NCBI GenBank assembly: GCA_009843915.1 | Contig: VYCM01000101.1 | Location: 1-48,249 of the forward strand | From: Acidimicrobiaceae bacterium | Lineage (GTDB): Bacteria > Actinomycetota > Acidimicrobiia > Acidimicrobiales > Aldehydirespiratoraceae | Reading direction: 5' to 3' | DNA: 48,249 nucleotides | In this document: piece after piece, positions 9,477-17,514 of the stretch | How positions within the stretch are numbered: position 1 is the stretch's first letter | Layout: the number at the start of each line of letters is the position of its first letter | Notes under the pieces: model-generated | What the model saw: the letters and a program-made list of their open reading frames with translations, nothing else | The model's database searches: none | What the model was told of the DNA's origin: nothing | Program-made: the position numbers and the translations under genes

Positions 9477-10240
9477 CGCGGGTGCTGGAGGCTTCCGGTA
9501 TGAGCGTGGCCTTTGCGGGCATCCGTGCCCTCGACAATGTGAGCGTGAGCGTCGCGGCCGCAGAGCGAGTGGGTCTGATCGGCCCCAACGGCGCGGGCAA
9601 GACCACCCTCTTCAACTGCCTGCTCGGGATCCTGCGGCCCGATGCCGGTCGGGTGCTGCTCAACGGTGTCGATGTCGGCGGCTGGCCCGCCCATCGCCGG
9701 GCCCGCGCGGGCATGGGTCGCACCTTTCAGCGGGTCGAGCTGTTCGCCGACACCACCGTGCGCGAGCACCTGCTGATCGCGGAGCGGGTCCGCAACGGCA
9801 CGGGCGCATTCTGGAAGGACCTGATCGGCCGGGGCCGGCCGACACCCGACGAAGTCGCAGTCTGCGACGAGGTGCTGGAGCTGCTCGGCATCGCCGAACT
9901 CGCCGACAAGCCGGTCGAATCACTCAGCCTGGGGCAGAGCCGGCTGGTGGAAGTAGGCCGGGCTCTGATGACCGGTCCGCAGGTCCTGCTGCTCGACGAG
10001 CCCTCGTCGGGCCTCGACCGCGACGAGACGCAGGTGCTGGCCGACACCCTGAGGGCTGTGCAGGACACCCGGGGCTACGCGGTGCTGCTGGTTGAGCATG
10101 ATGTGTCGCTCGTGGCCGACTTCACCGAGCGCACCTACGTGCTGGATTCGGGGGCTCTCATCGCCGAGGGTTCAACCGCGGACGTGCTGGCCGATCCGGC
10201 AGTGCGGCGGGCCTACCTGGGTAGCTTCGAGGTCACATGA
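9473..10240 (+). CDS. ABC importer ATP-binding protein (LivG-like)
   Basis: The 255-residue ATPase has Walker A GPNGAGKTT, a signature variant LSLGQSR, Walker B VLLLDEPSSGLD and the switch His in VEHD. The Q-loop region GMGRTFQRVELF is typical of LivG. It overlaps the permease gene upstream and the second ATPase downstream by 4 bases each (ATGA), so all three are coupled. It should pair with the next gene as the heterodimeric motor of the importer. Confidence 0.93.
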   Translation: MTRVLEASGMSVAFAGIRALDNVSVSVAAAERVGLIGPNGAGKTTLFNCLLGILRPDAGRVLLNGVDVGGWPAHRRARAGMGRTFQRVELFADTTVREHLLIAERVRNGTGAFWKDLIGRGRPTPDEVAVCDEVLELLGIAELADKPVESLSLGQSRLVEVGRALMTGPQVLLLDEPSSGLDRDETQVLADTLRAVQDTRGYAVLLVEHDVSLVADFTERTYVLDSGALIAEGSTADVLADPAVRRAYLGSFEVT

Positions 10241-10965
10241 GCGCCTCGATCCTTGAACTGCGCGATGTGGAGGCCGGCTACGGGCCGTTCCGAGCGCTGT
10301 TCGGGGTGTCGCTGGCGGTCGGTGCCGGGGAGGCGGTTGCGCTAGTGGGCGCCAACGGGGCCGGCAAGACCACCCTGGCCCGGGTGGCCAGCGGCCTGCT
10401 GGCCCCGAGTGCCGGATCGGTGCACATCGACGGCTCGGAGGCCGACCAGGGCAGCCTCCCGGCCTGGCGATTCGTGCGGGCCGGGATGATGCACGCCCCC
10501 GAGGGACGTTCGGTGTTCGCCACCCTCAGCGTCGAGGACAATCTGGCGCTGTCGTTCCAGCGGGCCTTCGGTCGGTCCGGCCTGGCTGACGGGCTGGACC
10601 GGGCCTACGAGCTGTTCCCCCGGCTGGGCGAGCGTCGCGGCCAGGTCGCCGGCACGCTGTCGGGTGGTGAGCAGCGCATGCTGTCGCTGGCGCGGGTGCT
10701 GGTGGAGTCGCCCCGGCTGCTGATCGCCGATGAACTTTCCTTGGGTCTCGCCCCCATGGTCGTCGACCAGGTGTTCGAGACGCTGAGCCAGATCAGGGCA
10801 ACCGGCACGGCGCTGCTGATCGTGGAGCAGCAGGTCGGCCACGCCCTCGAGCTGTGCGACCGGGCCGCCGTCCTGGAGCACGGGTTGATCTCGTGGCAGG
10901 GCCCGACGAACGAGGCAGGAGCCGCCCTTGAGTCGCGCCTCTTCGAGTCAAGGGCACCTCACTGA
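10237..10965 (+). CDS. ABC importer ATP-binding protein (LivF-like)
   Basis: The 242-residue ATPase has Walker A GANGAGKTT, the LivF-type MMHAPEGRSVFATLSVEDNL, signature LSGGEQRM and Walker B LLIADELSLGLAP. Its terminal TGA shares a base with the ATG of the thiolase-like gene (TGATG at 10963-10967). The transporter is therefore probably co-expressed with the acyl-CoA enzymes that follow. That tight link is the best local hint that the importer supplies the substrate those enzymes degrade. Confidence 0.93.
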   Translation: MSASILELRDVEAGYGPFRALFGVSLAVGAGEAVALVGANGAGKTTLARVASGLLAPSAGSVHIDGSEADQGSLPAWRFVRAGMMHAPEGRSVFATLSVEDNLALSFQRAFGRSGLADGLDRAYELFPRLGERRGQVAGTLSGGEQRMLSLARVLVESPRLLIADELSLGLAPMVVDQVFETLSQIRATGTALLIVEQQVGHALELCDRAAVLEHGLISWQGPTNEAGAALESRLFESRAPH

Positions 10966-12146
10966 TGAGTGAGCGGATGGAACGGCGGGCTGTGATCAGT
11001 GGCGCGGCCCAGTCCGAGGTCGGCCGCCGGCTGTACCGCACCGGCATCGACCTCACCGTCGAAGCCGCGCTCCGGGCTGTCGAGGACGCCGGACTCACCA
11101 CCGCTGACATCGACGGCGTGTCCACCTATCCGGGCTTCGGCGGCTCCTTCGGAGGGGCAATGGGGGCTGAACTGCACGAGGCTCTGAGACTGTCGCTCAA
11201 CTGGCGCAGCGCGGGCGTGGAGACCGCCGGACCGCTGGGCGCGGTCCACAACGCGATCCTGGGAGTGGCGACCGGCCTGGCTCGCCACGTGCTGGTGTTC
11301 CGCACCGTGGTCGAGGGCAGCGGAGGGCCGCTGCGCCCCGGCAGCGGCGGCGGGGGCGGCGGCGGAATGGCCGGCTCGGCCGGCCCGTTCCAGTTCATGA
11401 TCCCCTACGGCGCGGCGTCGGCCGCCTGCTGGGTCGCCTGCTACGCCCGCCGCCACATGCACGACTACGGCACCACCCGCACCCAGCTCGGCGCCATCGC
11501 GGTCAACGGGCGGGCCAACGCGGTGGCCAACCCCAAGGCCATCTACACCGATCCCATGACCATCGACGACTACCTGGCCGTGCGCATGGTCAGCGATCCG
11601 CTGTGCCTCTATGACTGTGATGTTCCCTGCGACGGATCCACGGCGGTGGTGGTCTCGCACCGCGACTACGCACCCGACGCCCCGGCGGGCGCGGTCGGCG
11701 TCAACGCCATGGGGACCGCCATCCGGGGCCGGCCTTCCTGGGACCAATTCGATGACCTGACGTCGATGATGATGCGCCACACCGCCGCTTCGATGTGGGA
11801 GCGCACCGAGCTGACCGTCGACGACGTGGACACCGCTCAGTTGTACGACGGCTTCAGCTGGCTGACCCTGGCCTGGATCGAGGCCATGGGCTTCTGCGGC
11901 AAGGGGGAGAGCGGGGCCTTCGTGGAGGGCGGCGTCAACATCGGCCCCGACGGTTCTGTGCCGCTCAACACCTCCGGCGGCCAACTCTCCGCCGGCCGGC
12001 TGCACGGCTTCGGCCACCTGCACGAGGCAGTGATGCAGTTGCGGGGCGCGGCCAACATCCAGGTACCGGGCTGCGAGGTGGTCGCGGTCGGAGCCGGCGG
12101 CGGCCCCGAGACCGGATGCCTGCTGCTGACCAAGGGCCCGTCATGA
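10965..12146 (+). CDS. Thiolase-like protein (Ltp/SCP-x type), no nucleophilic Cys
   Basis: The 393-residue protein has the thiolase fold of the actinobacterial lipid-transfer/SCP-x group: an N-terminal GAAQSEVGRRLYRTGIDLTV, QLYDGFSWLTLAW, and the C-terminal GFGHLHEAVMQLRG. Where a true thiolase has its nucleophilic Cys, this protein reads ETAGPLGAVHNA, so thiolysis is unlikely. Members of this type, such as Ltp2, are retro-aldolases that act with a DUF35 partner, and a DUF35 gene follows immediately with a 4-base overlap. A Gly-rich stretch (seven consecutive Gly, near bases 11345-11370) is unusual. Cleavage of a beta-hydroxyacyl-CoA side chain is inferred. Confidence 0.85.
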   Translation: MSERMERRAVISGAAQSEVGRRLYRTGIDLTVEAALRAVEDAGLTTADIDGVSTYPGFGGSFGGAMGAELHEALRLSLNWRSAGVETAGPLGAVHNAILGVATGLARHVLVFRTVVEGSGGPLRPGSGGGGGGGMAGSAGPFQFMIPYGAASAACWVACYARRHMHDYGTTRTQLGAIAVNGRANAVANPKAIYTDPMTIDDYLAVRMVSDPLCLYDCDVPCDGSTAVVVSHRDYAPDAPAGAVGVNAMGTAIRGRPSWDQFDDLTSMMMRHTAASMWERTELTVDDVDTAQLYDGFSWLTLAWIEAMGFCGKGESGAFVEGGVNIGPDGSVPLNTSGGQLSAGRLHGFGHLHEAVMQLRGAANIQVPGCEVVAVGAGGGPETGCLLLTKGPS

Positions 12147-12565
12147 GAGGGGACAACCCGCCCCGGTTCGTGCTGGCCTCGTCCGAGAGCGAGTTCTACT
12201 GGCGTTCCGGAGCCGACGGCCGGCTCAGGATCCAGCGGTGCGGCGAATGCTCCCGCTGGGTCCACCCGCCCGGCCCGGCCTGCCCCTTCTGCCACTCCCG
12301 CCGGGTCGGCCCCGAACCGGTGGCCGGAACCGGCACCGTCGCCACGTACACGATCAACCGCAAGGAGTGGATCCCGGGGTTCACGCCGCCCTATGTCTTC
12401 GCGTTCGTCGAGCTCGACGAGGATCCCACGGTGCGGATCGGCACCAACATCGTCGACTGCGAGATCGACAAGGTCGAGATCGGGATGCGGGTTGAGGTGC
12501 TGTTCGAGGAGAGCGGCGAGTGGCACGTTCCGCTGTTCCGTCCCGCAGGAACCGAGACGTCCTGA
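12143..12565 (+). CDS. DUF35 OB-fold / zinc-ribbon protein (Ltp partner)
   Basis: The 140-residue protein has the DUF35 layout: an N-terminal helix (FYWRSGADGRLRIQRC), a rubredoxin-like zinc ribbon with two CxxC pairs (CGEC, then CPFC), and an OB-fold with GTVATYTINRKEW and PYVFAFVELDEDP. DUF35 proteins bind acyl-CoA and form obligate complexes with thiolase-like aldolases or HMG-CoA synthases. It starts at an ATGA overlap with the thiolase-like gene and ends at a TGATG junction with the thioesterase, so the three are one translation unit. Confidence 0.92.
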   Translation: MRGDNPPRFVLASSESEFYWRSGADGRLRIQRCGECSRWVHPPGPACPFCHSRRVGPEPVAGTGTVATYTINRKEWIPGFTPPYVFAFVELDEDPTVRIGTNIVDCEIDKVEIGMRVEVLFEESGEWHVPLFRPAGTETS

Positions 12566-13395
12566 TGGCGGTCATCACCCTCGACGACCTGCTCGGCTGC
12601 CTGGAAGTGCGCCAACTGCGGCCCGGCGTGTGGACCGCGCCCAACATCGAGATGGACTACCCCCGGATCTTCGGTGGCCAGCTGCTGGCCCAAGCGGTCG
12701 CGCTGGGGGCGGCCACCACCGAGGGCAAGGTTGTCAAGTCGTTGAGCTGCCTGTTCCCGCGGGAGGGTTCGACCACCGATCCACTCACCTTCGAGGTGGA
12801 GGAGACCCAGACCGGACGGACCTTCGCGCTGCGCCGGATCCGAGCCACCCAGCATGGCAAGACCATCTTTGCGGCCATGCTCTCAATGCACGTGCTCGAG
12901 CACGCGTCGGCGTTCGAGCATCAGGAACCCGCCCCCGACGCGGGCCACCCTGACGAGGCCGCCGCGACGGATATGTCCATGATCCCCTGGACGACCAGGG
13001 TGACAGGCGACGCCGACCTGCGGGACCCCGCACCGGCTCCTCCCCGCTACGCCTTCTGGACCCGCGTCGAGGACCGGCCCCTGGGCGACGACCCGGCCGT
13101 TCACCAGGCGCTGCTGGCACACGCCACCGACCTGACCATCGTCGGAACGGTGCTGCTCCCGGTCGAGGGTGTGAGCCAGGCCGACTCCTACCACACCCTC
13201 CACACCGCAGTGACCAGCCACACCGTCTGGTTCCACCGCCCGTTCCGCCTCGACGGGTGGTGCCTGATCGCGCAGCACTCGCCCACTCTGGCCCGGGCTC
13301 GGGGCTTCGGCCAGGGCCACGCCTTCGATGCCGGCGGTGCGCTGGTCGCCTCCTTCGCCCAGGAGTGCATGATCCGTCCCATCGACCAGGGCTAG
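12565..13395 (+). CDS. Acyl-CoA thioesterase II (TesB family)
   Basis: The 276-residue double-hotdog protein begins LEVRQLRPGVWTAPNIE and contains RIFGGQLLAQAV and FAMLS-type strands. The second hotdog has WTRVEDRPLGDD and ends in FAQECMIRP, all typical of TesB thioesterases, which hydrolyse acyl-CoA to free acid and CoA. ATG 12565 was chosen because it overlaps the DUF35 stop as TGATG; the upstream in-frame extension lies inside DUF35. It may release dead-end or product acyl-CoA during degradation. Confidence 0.92.
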   Translation: MAVITLDDLLGCLEVRQLRPGVWTAPNIEMDYPRIFGGQLLAQAVALGAATTEGKVVKSLSCLFPREGSTTDPLTFEVEETQTGRTFALRRIRATQHGKTIFAAMLSMHVLEHASAFEHQEPAPDAGHPDEAAATDMSMIPWTTRVTGDADLRDPAPAPPRYAFWTRVEDRPLGDDPAVHQALLAHATDLTIVGTVLLPVEGVSQADSYHTLHTAVTSHTVWFHRPFRLDGWCLIAQHSPTLARARGFGQGHAFDAGGALVASFAQECMIRPIDQG

Positions 13396-13418
13396 AGCGA
13401 GAAGGAAGAGTGCGCTCC

Positions 13419-14564
13419 GTGTCTGCTGAAGCGCGTCCGTCCCTGGTGATCAACGCCGCGGTGATGGCCACCGTGTCCACCGTGCTGCCCGGATTCCTCA
13501 TCGGCGCCATGTCGGTGCAGGTGAGTGCGGAGATGGGCGTTTCCGAAGGCGTCTACGGATGGGGTCTCGGATCGTTCTTCGGGGCCGCCATGGTCGGGTC
13601 GATCATGCTGGGGCGGCTGGCCCAGCGAATCGGGCCGCTCAACCAGATGACCCTCGCGCTCGGAGTGTCCATAGCCGTGCAGCTGGCTCTGGCCGCCAGC
13701 GCCCGCTCGTTCCTGGCGGTGATCGGCTTCCTGGTGCTGGCCGGGCTGGCCAACGCCGCCAACCAGACGTCGGTCAACCTGGCCCTGGCCCAGGCTCAAC
13801 TGCCCCGGCTGGGTCTGGCCGTGTCGATCAAGCAGTCGGGCCTGCCTACGGCCACCCTGCTGGCCGGCTTCGCGGTGCCCTCGCTGGCGTTAACCGTGGG
13901 CTGGCGCTGGGCCTATGTGGCTGGCGCGGCGTTCGCGCTGATGTCGCTGGTGCTGGTCAGGGCGGCCGTCGGATCGTCGGTGTTCCGCACTCCGGCCCGT
14001 GTGGCCGAGCCGGAGTCGTCGTCCCGGGATCTCTTCCTGGGCGCCGTGGTGGGTGCGTTCCTGGCATTCAGCGCTGGATCACTGGTCGCGTGGGGGGTCG
14101 GCTCCGGCGTTGACGCCGGGCTGGGACCCGGCACCGCCGGGCTGTTCCTGAGTGTCGGGGCGGCCACCGGCATCACGATGAGAGTCGTGAGCGGTTGGCT
14201 GTCGGACACGATGAGGGTCAAGCCGTTCCGGGCGGGGGGCATCACCGCCCTGGTCGGCTCGATAGGCATGGCCGGGTTGGCTCTGCGGTCCCCGGCCACC
14301 CATGTGGCCGCCATGCTGCTGTCCTTCGGATGCGGCTGGATCTGGCCGGTGTTCACGAACTACGGGATCGTGCGGGCCAACCCCCGGGCCGCCGGCAGTG
14401 CCACCGGGATCACGCAGATGGGTGTCTACGTCGGGGTATTCGTGGGGCCTCTGGTCACGGGGTGGCTGATTGAGCACTCCGGCTACCCGGCGATGTGGCT
14501 GGTCGTGGCTGCCTCGTCGGTGGCCGGCGCGGCCGTGTCGATCCGCGTAGCCGACCGCTTCTGA
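13419..14564 (+). CDS. MFS transporter, about 12 transmembrane segments
   Basis: The product (about 381 residues) is a hydrophobic major-facilitator protein: helices begin at LVINAAVMATVSTVLPGFLI, a loop-2/3 motif GSIMLGRLAQRIGPL follows helix 2, and a second repeat GLFLSVGAATGITMRVVSGW precedes WLSDTMRVKPFR. GTG 13419 was preferred to GTG 13410 because the purine tract AAGGAAG (13402-13408) is too close to the latter; this is uncertain. It lies 23 bases downstream of the thioesterase. The substrate is unknown; uptake or export of a pathway compound is possible. Confidence 0.88.
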   Translation: MSAEARPSLVINAAVMATVSTVLPGFLIGAMSVQVSAEMGVSEGVYGWGLGSFFGAAMVGSIMLGRLAQRIGPLNQMTLALGVSIAVQLALAASARSFLAVIGFLVLAGLANAANQTSVNLALAQAQLPRLGLAVSIKQSGLPTATLLAGFAVPSLALTVGWRWAYVAGAAFALMSLVLVRAAVGSSVFRTPARVAEPESSSRDLFLGAVVGAFLAFSAGSLVAWGVGSGVDAGLGPGTAGLFLSVGAATGITMRVVSGWLSDTMRVKPFRAGGITALVGSIGMAGLALRSPATHVAAMLLSFGCGWIWPVFTNYGIVRANPRAAGSATGITQMGVYVGVFVGPLVTGWLIEHSGYPAMWLVVAASSVAGAAVSIRVADRF

Positions 14565-14589
14565 CTCCGCTGACCCCATCGCACCGGCC

Positions 14590-14611
14590 CATGGCCCATC
14601 ATTGGGCCATG
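14590..14611. repeat. Perfect inverted repeat over the start of the metallo-hydrolase gene
   Basis: Nine-base arms (CATGGCCCA / TGGGCCATG) flank a TCAT spacer. Both candidate start codons, ATG 14591 and ATG 14609, lie in the arms, so the RNA could fold to hide the start, or the DNA could be a dimeric repressor site. No ribosome-binding site is visible before either ATG. Confidence 0.75.
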
Positions 14612-15925
14612 ACCAGCGACATTCTGGCCAGATCGGCCGCCGCCATCGACGACAACGTGATGTTCGAGCCCGACGGGCGGCCCTTCGGCTTGGGACTGCC
14701 GAGCGACGGCCTGGGCGCCAGCCACGAATTGCGCGACGGCGTCACCATGATCGAGTCCTTTGCTCATGTGCATGTGATAGAGGCCGACTCCGCGGCCGTT
14801 GTGTTCGACTCCAGCGTCCCCGATCTCGGGCCCCGGGTGGCCGATCGGGTTCGGACCGGAACCCGGGCACCGGTGAGCCATGTCGTCCTCACCCACGGAC
14901 ACCGCGACCACGCCGGCGGGGCGGCCGCTCTCGTTGACGGTCTGGCCACGCCGGGAGCGTGTCCGCTGCTGGTGGGGCACGAGGCCCTGCCGCACCGGGT
15001 GGCCCGGTACCGGCTGACGGACGGCTACAACCAGGTCATCAACCAGCGGCAGTTCGGACGGGTGCCCAACTGGGACCTGGCCGGCGGCTGGGCGTTCGAG
15101 GTGCCCGATCTGGATGTGTCGTTCAACCGTCGGATCACCCTGGACGTTGGCGGGCTTGAAGTCGAGTTGCGTCATGTGAAAGCCGAGACCGACGACCACT
15201 TGTGGGCATGGATCGCGGAGAGGGCCGTGGCAGTCACCGGCGACCTGATGCTGTGGCACTTCCCCAACGCCGGCAACCCGGCCAAGTCGCAGCGCTACCC
15301 GCTGGAATGGGTCGCGGCGCTGCGCGACATCGCCGAGGCCGGACCAGAACTGCTGCTGCCCGGTCACGGGCTCCCGATCGCCGGCCGTGAGCGGATCCGT
15401 CGCGTGCTGCTGGACACGGCGTCGGTGCTCGAGGAGTTGACGATAATGACCCTCGACTTGATGAACCGCGGGGCGAACCTCGACGAGGTGCTGGCCGAGG
15501 CCCGCCTGGCCGGCGAGCGGATCCGGCGTCCCTACCTGGCGCCCACCTACGACGAGCCGGAATTCGTGGTCCGCAACGTCTGGCGGCTCTACGGCGGCTG
15601 GTACGACGGCCTCGCCAGCAACCTCAAGCCGGCCCGCTACGCCTCGGTGGCGTCGGAGTTGGCCGATCTGGCCGGTGGACCGCTCGCCCTGGCCCGCCGG
15701 GCCGAGACCCTGGCCGGGGAGGGGAAGACCGCAGTGGCGTGCCACCTGATCGATCTGGCTGCGGCGGTTGAGCCCACCAGCGCCGCGGTGCACGGCGTGC
15801 GGGCCGCGATCTACTGGCAGCGCCGGGCCGAGCAGCAGTCGGTCATGGCCGCGGCCATATACGAGTCGACGGCCCGCGAGTCAGACGCGAGAGCGGCCGC
15901 GGGACTGGGCGAGGTGGCCGGCTAG
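14609..15925 (+). CDS. Metallo-beta-lactamase-fold hydrolase, alkylsulfatase-like
   Basis: The 438-residue protein has the metal-binding motif THGHRDHAGG (His96, His98, Asp100, His101), a further motif ETDDHLWAW (His197), GDLMLWHFPN (Asp212) and LLPGHGLPI, in the order seen in metallo-beta-lactamase-fold hydrolases. The C-terminal 150 residues are helical (YGGWYDGLASNLKPA, then LADLAGGPLALARRAETL), which resembles the dimerisation region of SdsA1-type alkylsulfatases, but alkylsulfatase activity is only a suggestion. ATG 14591 is an alternative start. Its last 45 bases overlap the convergent MFS gene at 15881. Confidence 0.85.
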   Translation: MTSDILARSAAAIDDNVMFEPDGRPFGLGLPSDGLGASHELRDGVTMIESFAHVHVIEADSAAVVFDSSVPDLGPRVADRVRTGTRAPVSHVVLTHGHRDHAGGAAALVDGLATPGACPLLVGHEALPHRVARYRLTDGYNQVINQRQFGRVPNWDLAGGWAFEVPDLDVSFNRRITLDVGGLEVELRHVKAETDDHLWAWIAERAVAVTGDLMLWHFPNAGNPAKSQRYPLEWVAALRDIAEAGPELLLPGHGLPIAGRERIRRVLLDTASVLEELTIMTLDLMNRGANLDEVLAEARLAGERIRRPYLAPTYDEPEFVVRNVWRLYGGWYDGLASNLKPARYASVASELADLAGGPLALARRAETLAGEGKTAVACHLIDLAAAVEPTSAAVHGVRAAIYWQRRAEQQSVMAAAIYESTARESDARAAAGLGEVAG

Positions 15926-17437
15926 CAGGGCGACCGCGGCCACGGCCGACACCGCGCCCGAAATCGCCATCGTCTGAGCGAAGGAGGTGGCGAAGGCCTG
16001 CGAGGTCTCCGCGATCGTCGCCTGGGCAGCAGCTTCGCCGGCCGCCCCCGATTGCGCCAGCCCATACGCGGCCTCGATGGCCGCCCCCATCGATTCGCCC
16101 GCCGCCGCGGCCACCTCAGGCGGCAGGATGTCGACGTCCACGGTGTTGCGATAGATCGAGGTGGACAATGCGCCCAGCGTGGCGATTCCCAGCGCGGCCC
16201 CAAGCTCGCGGGCGGTGTCGTTGACCGCCGAACCGATCCCGGCCTTCTCGTAGGGGGTGGCGACCATGATGTCGTTGGTGGCCGGGGTCATGGCCAGGCT
16301 CAGCCCCGCGCCGGCCAGCACCAGCGGACCGAGCAGGAACCAGTAGCTGGTCTCCGTGTCGACCATCGCCAGCGGCAGGAAGGTGAGAGCCAGGACGGCG
16401 AAGCCGATGGCCATGATCCGGCGTGATCCGTACTTGGCGGCGAGCGGGGCGGTGAACGGGGCCACAACCATCGACGCCAGCGCCTCGGGCATAGTTGCCA
16501 ACCCCGCCTCCAGAGCGGAGTATCCCAGGACGAACTGCACGTAGAGCGCGAACAGGAACCAGAACCCGATCATCACCACGAACGTCATGGTGACCACCGC
16601 CGAGCCGATGCTGAAGCGCCGGTCGCCGAACAACTCCAGGGGCAGCATCGGATGGCGGGCGCGCTGTTGCCACAGCAGCAGGATCGCACCGAACGCCACC
16701 GACACCGCGAAGGCCGACAGTACCGGCGCCGATGTCCAGCCCTGCTCCGGTCCCTCGATGATCCCGTAGATCAGCGCGGTCATGGCCACGATGGACAGCC
16801 CCGCCCCGGCAGGATCGAGGTGCCGGGGGTGCTCGTCCCGGGACCGCGGCAACCACAGCGCCATGACGATGATGACCACGGCCACCACCGGCACGTTGTA
16901 GAGGAAGCCGGCCTCCCAGCCCCATGACGGCACGAACCACCATCCGGTCACGAACAGCCCTGTCAGCGCGGGCCCGATGGCGGCGCCACCCCCGGCAAAG
17001 CCGGACCACACCGCGATGGCAAGAGGTCTCTCGGGCGGCGGGAAGATCTCGATCAGCAGCGACAGGGTGGCCGGCATGACGAATGCGGCGGCCACGCCCA
17101 TGGCTCCCCGAGCGACCAGGATCACCTCGGCCGAGTCGGCCAAGCCTCCGAGGAGTGCGCCGAGGCCGAAGACGAGCAGGCCGCCGAGCAGGGCCCCCTT
17201 GCGGCCGTAGCGGTCGCCGATGGCCCCGCCGGTCATCAGCAGTCCGCCGAAGGCGAGGGCGTAGGTGTTCACGATCCACTGCAACTGCGGCCCGGTGACC
17301 CCGACGTCTCGCTGCAGGGTGGCCAGCGCAACATTGAGACCCGAGACCGACATCACGACCAGGACCAGGGTCAGGCTCAGCACGCCGAGCAGGAACCAGC
17401 GCCGGGCGTGGACTTCGGGCCGCTCCCAGAGATCCAC
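15881..17437 (-). CDS. MFS transporter, DHA2 family (14 TM, EmrB/QacA-like)
   Basis: The 518-residue transporter has the 14-helix drug:H+ antiporter-2 layout. Helix 1 is VLSLTLVLVVMSVSGLNVAL, then QLQWIVNTYALAFGG, GDRYGRKGALLGGLL (loop 2/3 motif), and the motif-C-like helix FAGGGAAIGPALTGLFV. The start is GTG 17437. It is the last gene of the leftward run from the 2-hydroxyacid dehydrogenase, 77 bases after the enolase-superfamily gene, and may take up or export the substrate of that run. The 3' end overlaps the metallo-hydrolase gene by 45 bases. Confidence 0.9.
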   Translation of the reverse strand: MDLWERPEVHARRWFLLGVLSLTLVLVVMSVSGLNVALATLQRDVGVTGPQLQWIVNTYALAFGGLLMTGGAIGDRYGRKGALLGGLLVFGLGALLGGLADSAEVILVARGAMGVAAAFVMPATLSLLIEIFPPPERPLAIAVWSGFAGGGAAIGPALTGLFVTGWWFVPSWGWEAGFLYNVPVVAVVIIVMALWLPRSRDEHPRHLDPAGAGLSIVAMTALIYGIIEGPEQGWTSAPVLSAFAVSVAFGAILLLWQQRARHPMLPLELFGDRRFSIGSAVVTMTFVVMIGFWFLFALYVQFVLGYSALEAGLATMPEALASMVVAPFTAPLAAKYGSRRIMAIGFAVLALTFLPLAMVDTETSYWFLLGPLVLAGAGLSLAMTPATNDIMVATPYEKAGIGSAVNDTARELGAALGIATLGALSTSIYRNTVDVDILPPEVAAAAGESMGAAIEAAYGLAQSGAAGEAAAQATIAETSQAFATSFAQTMAISGAVSAVAAVALLAGHLAQSRGRSRV

Positions 17438-17514
17438 GGCGCTAACGGTACGGCAGGTTCAGACCCGGACGGCTATCGGCGGCCCGCCCGATCCCGGCGG
17501 CGCGATCTGGACGT

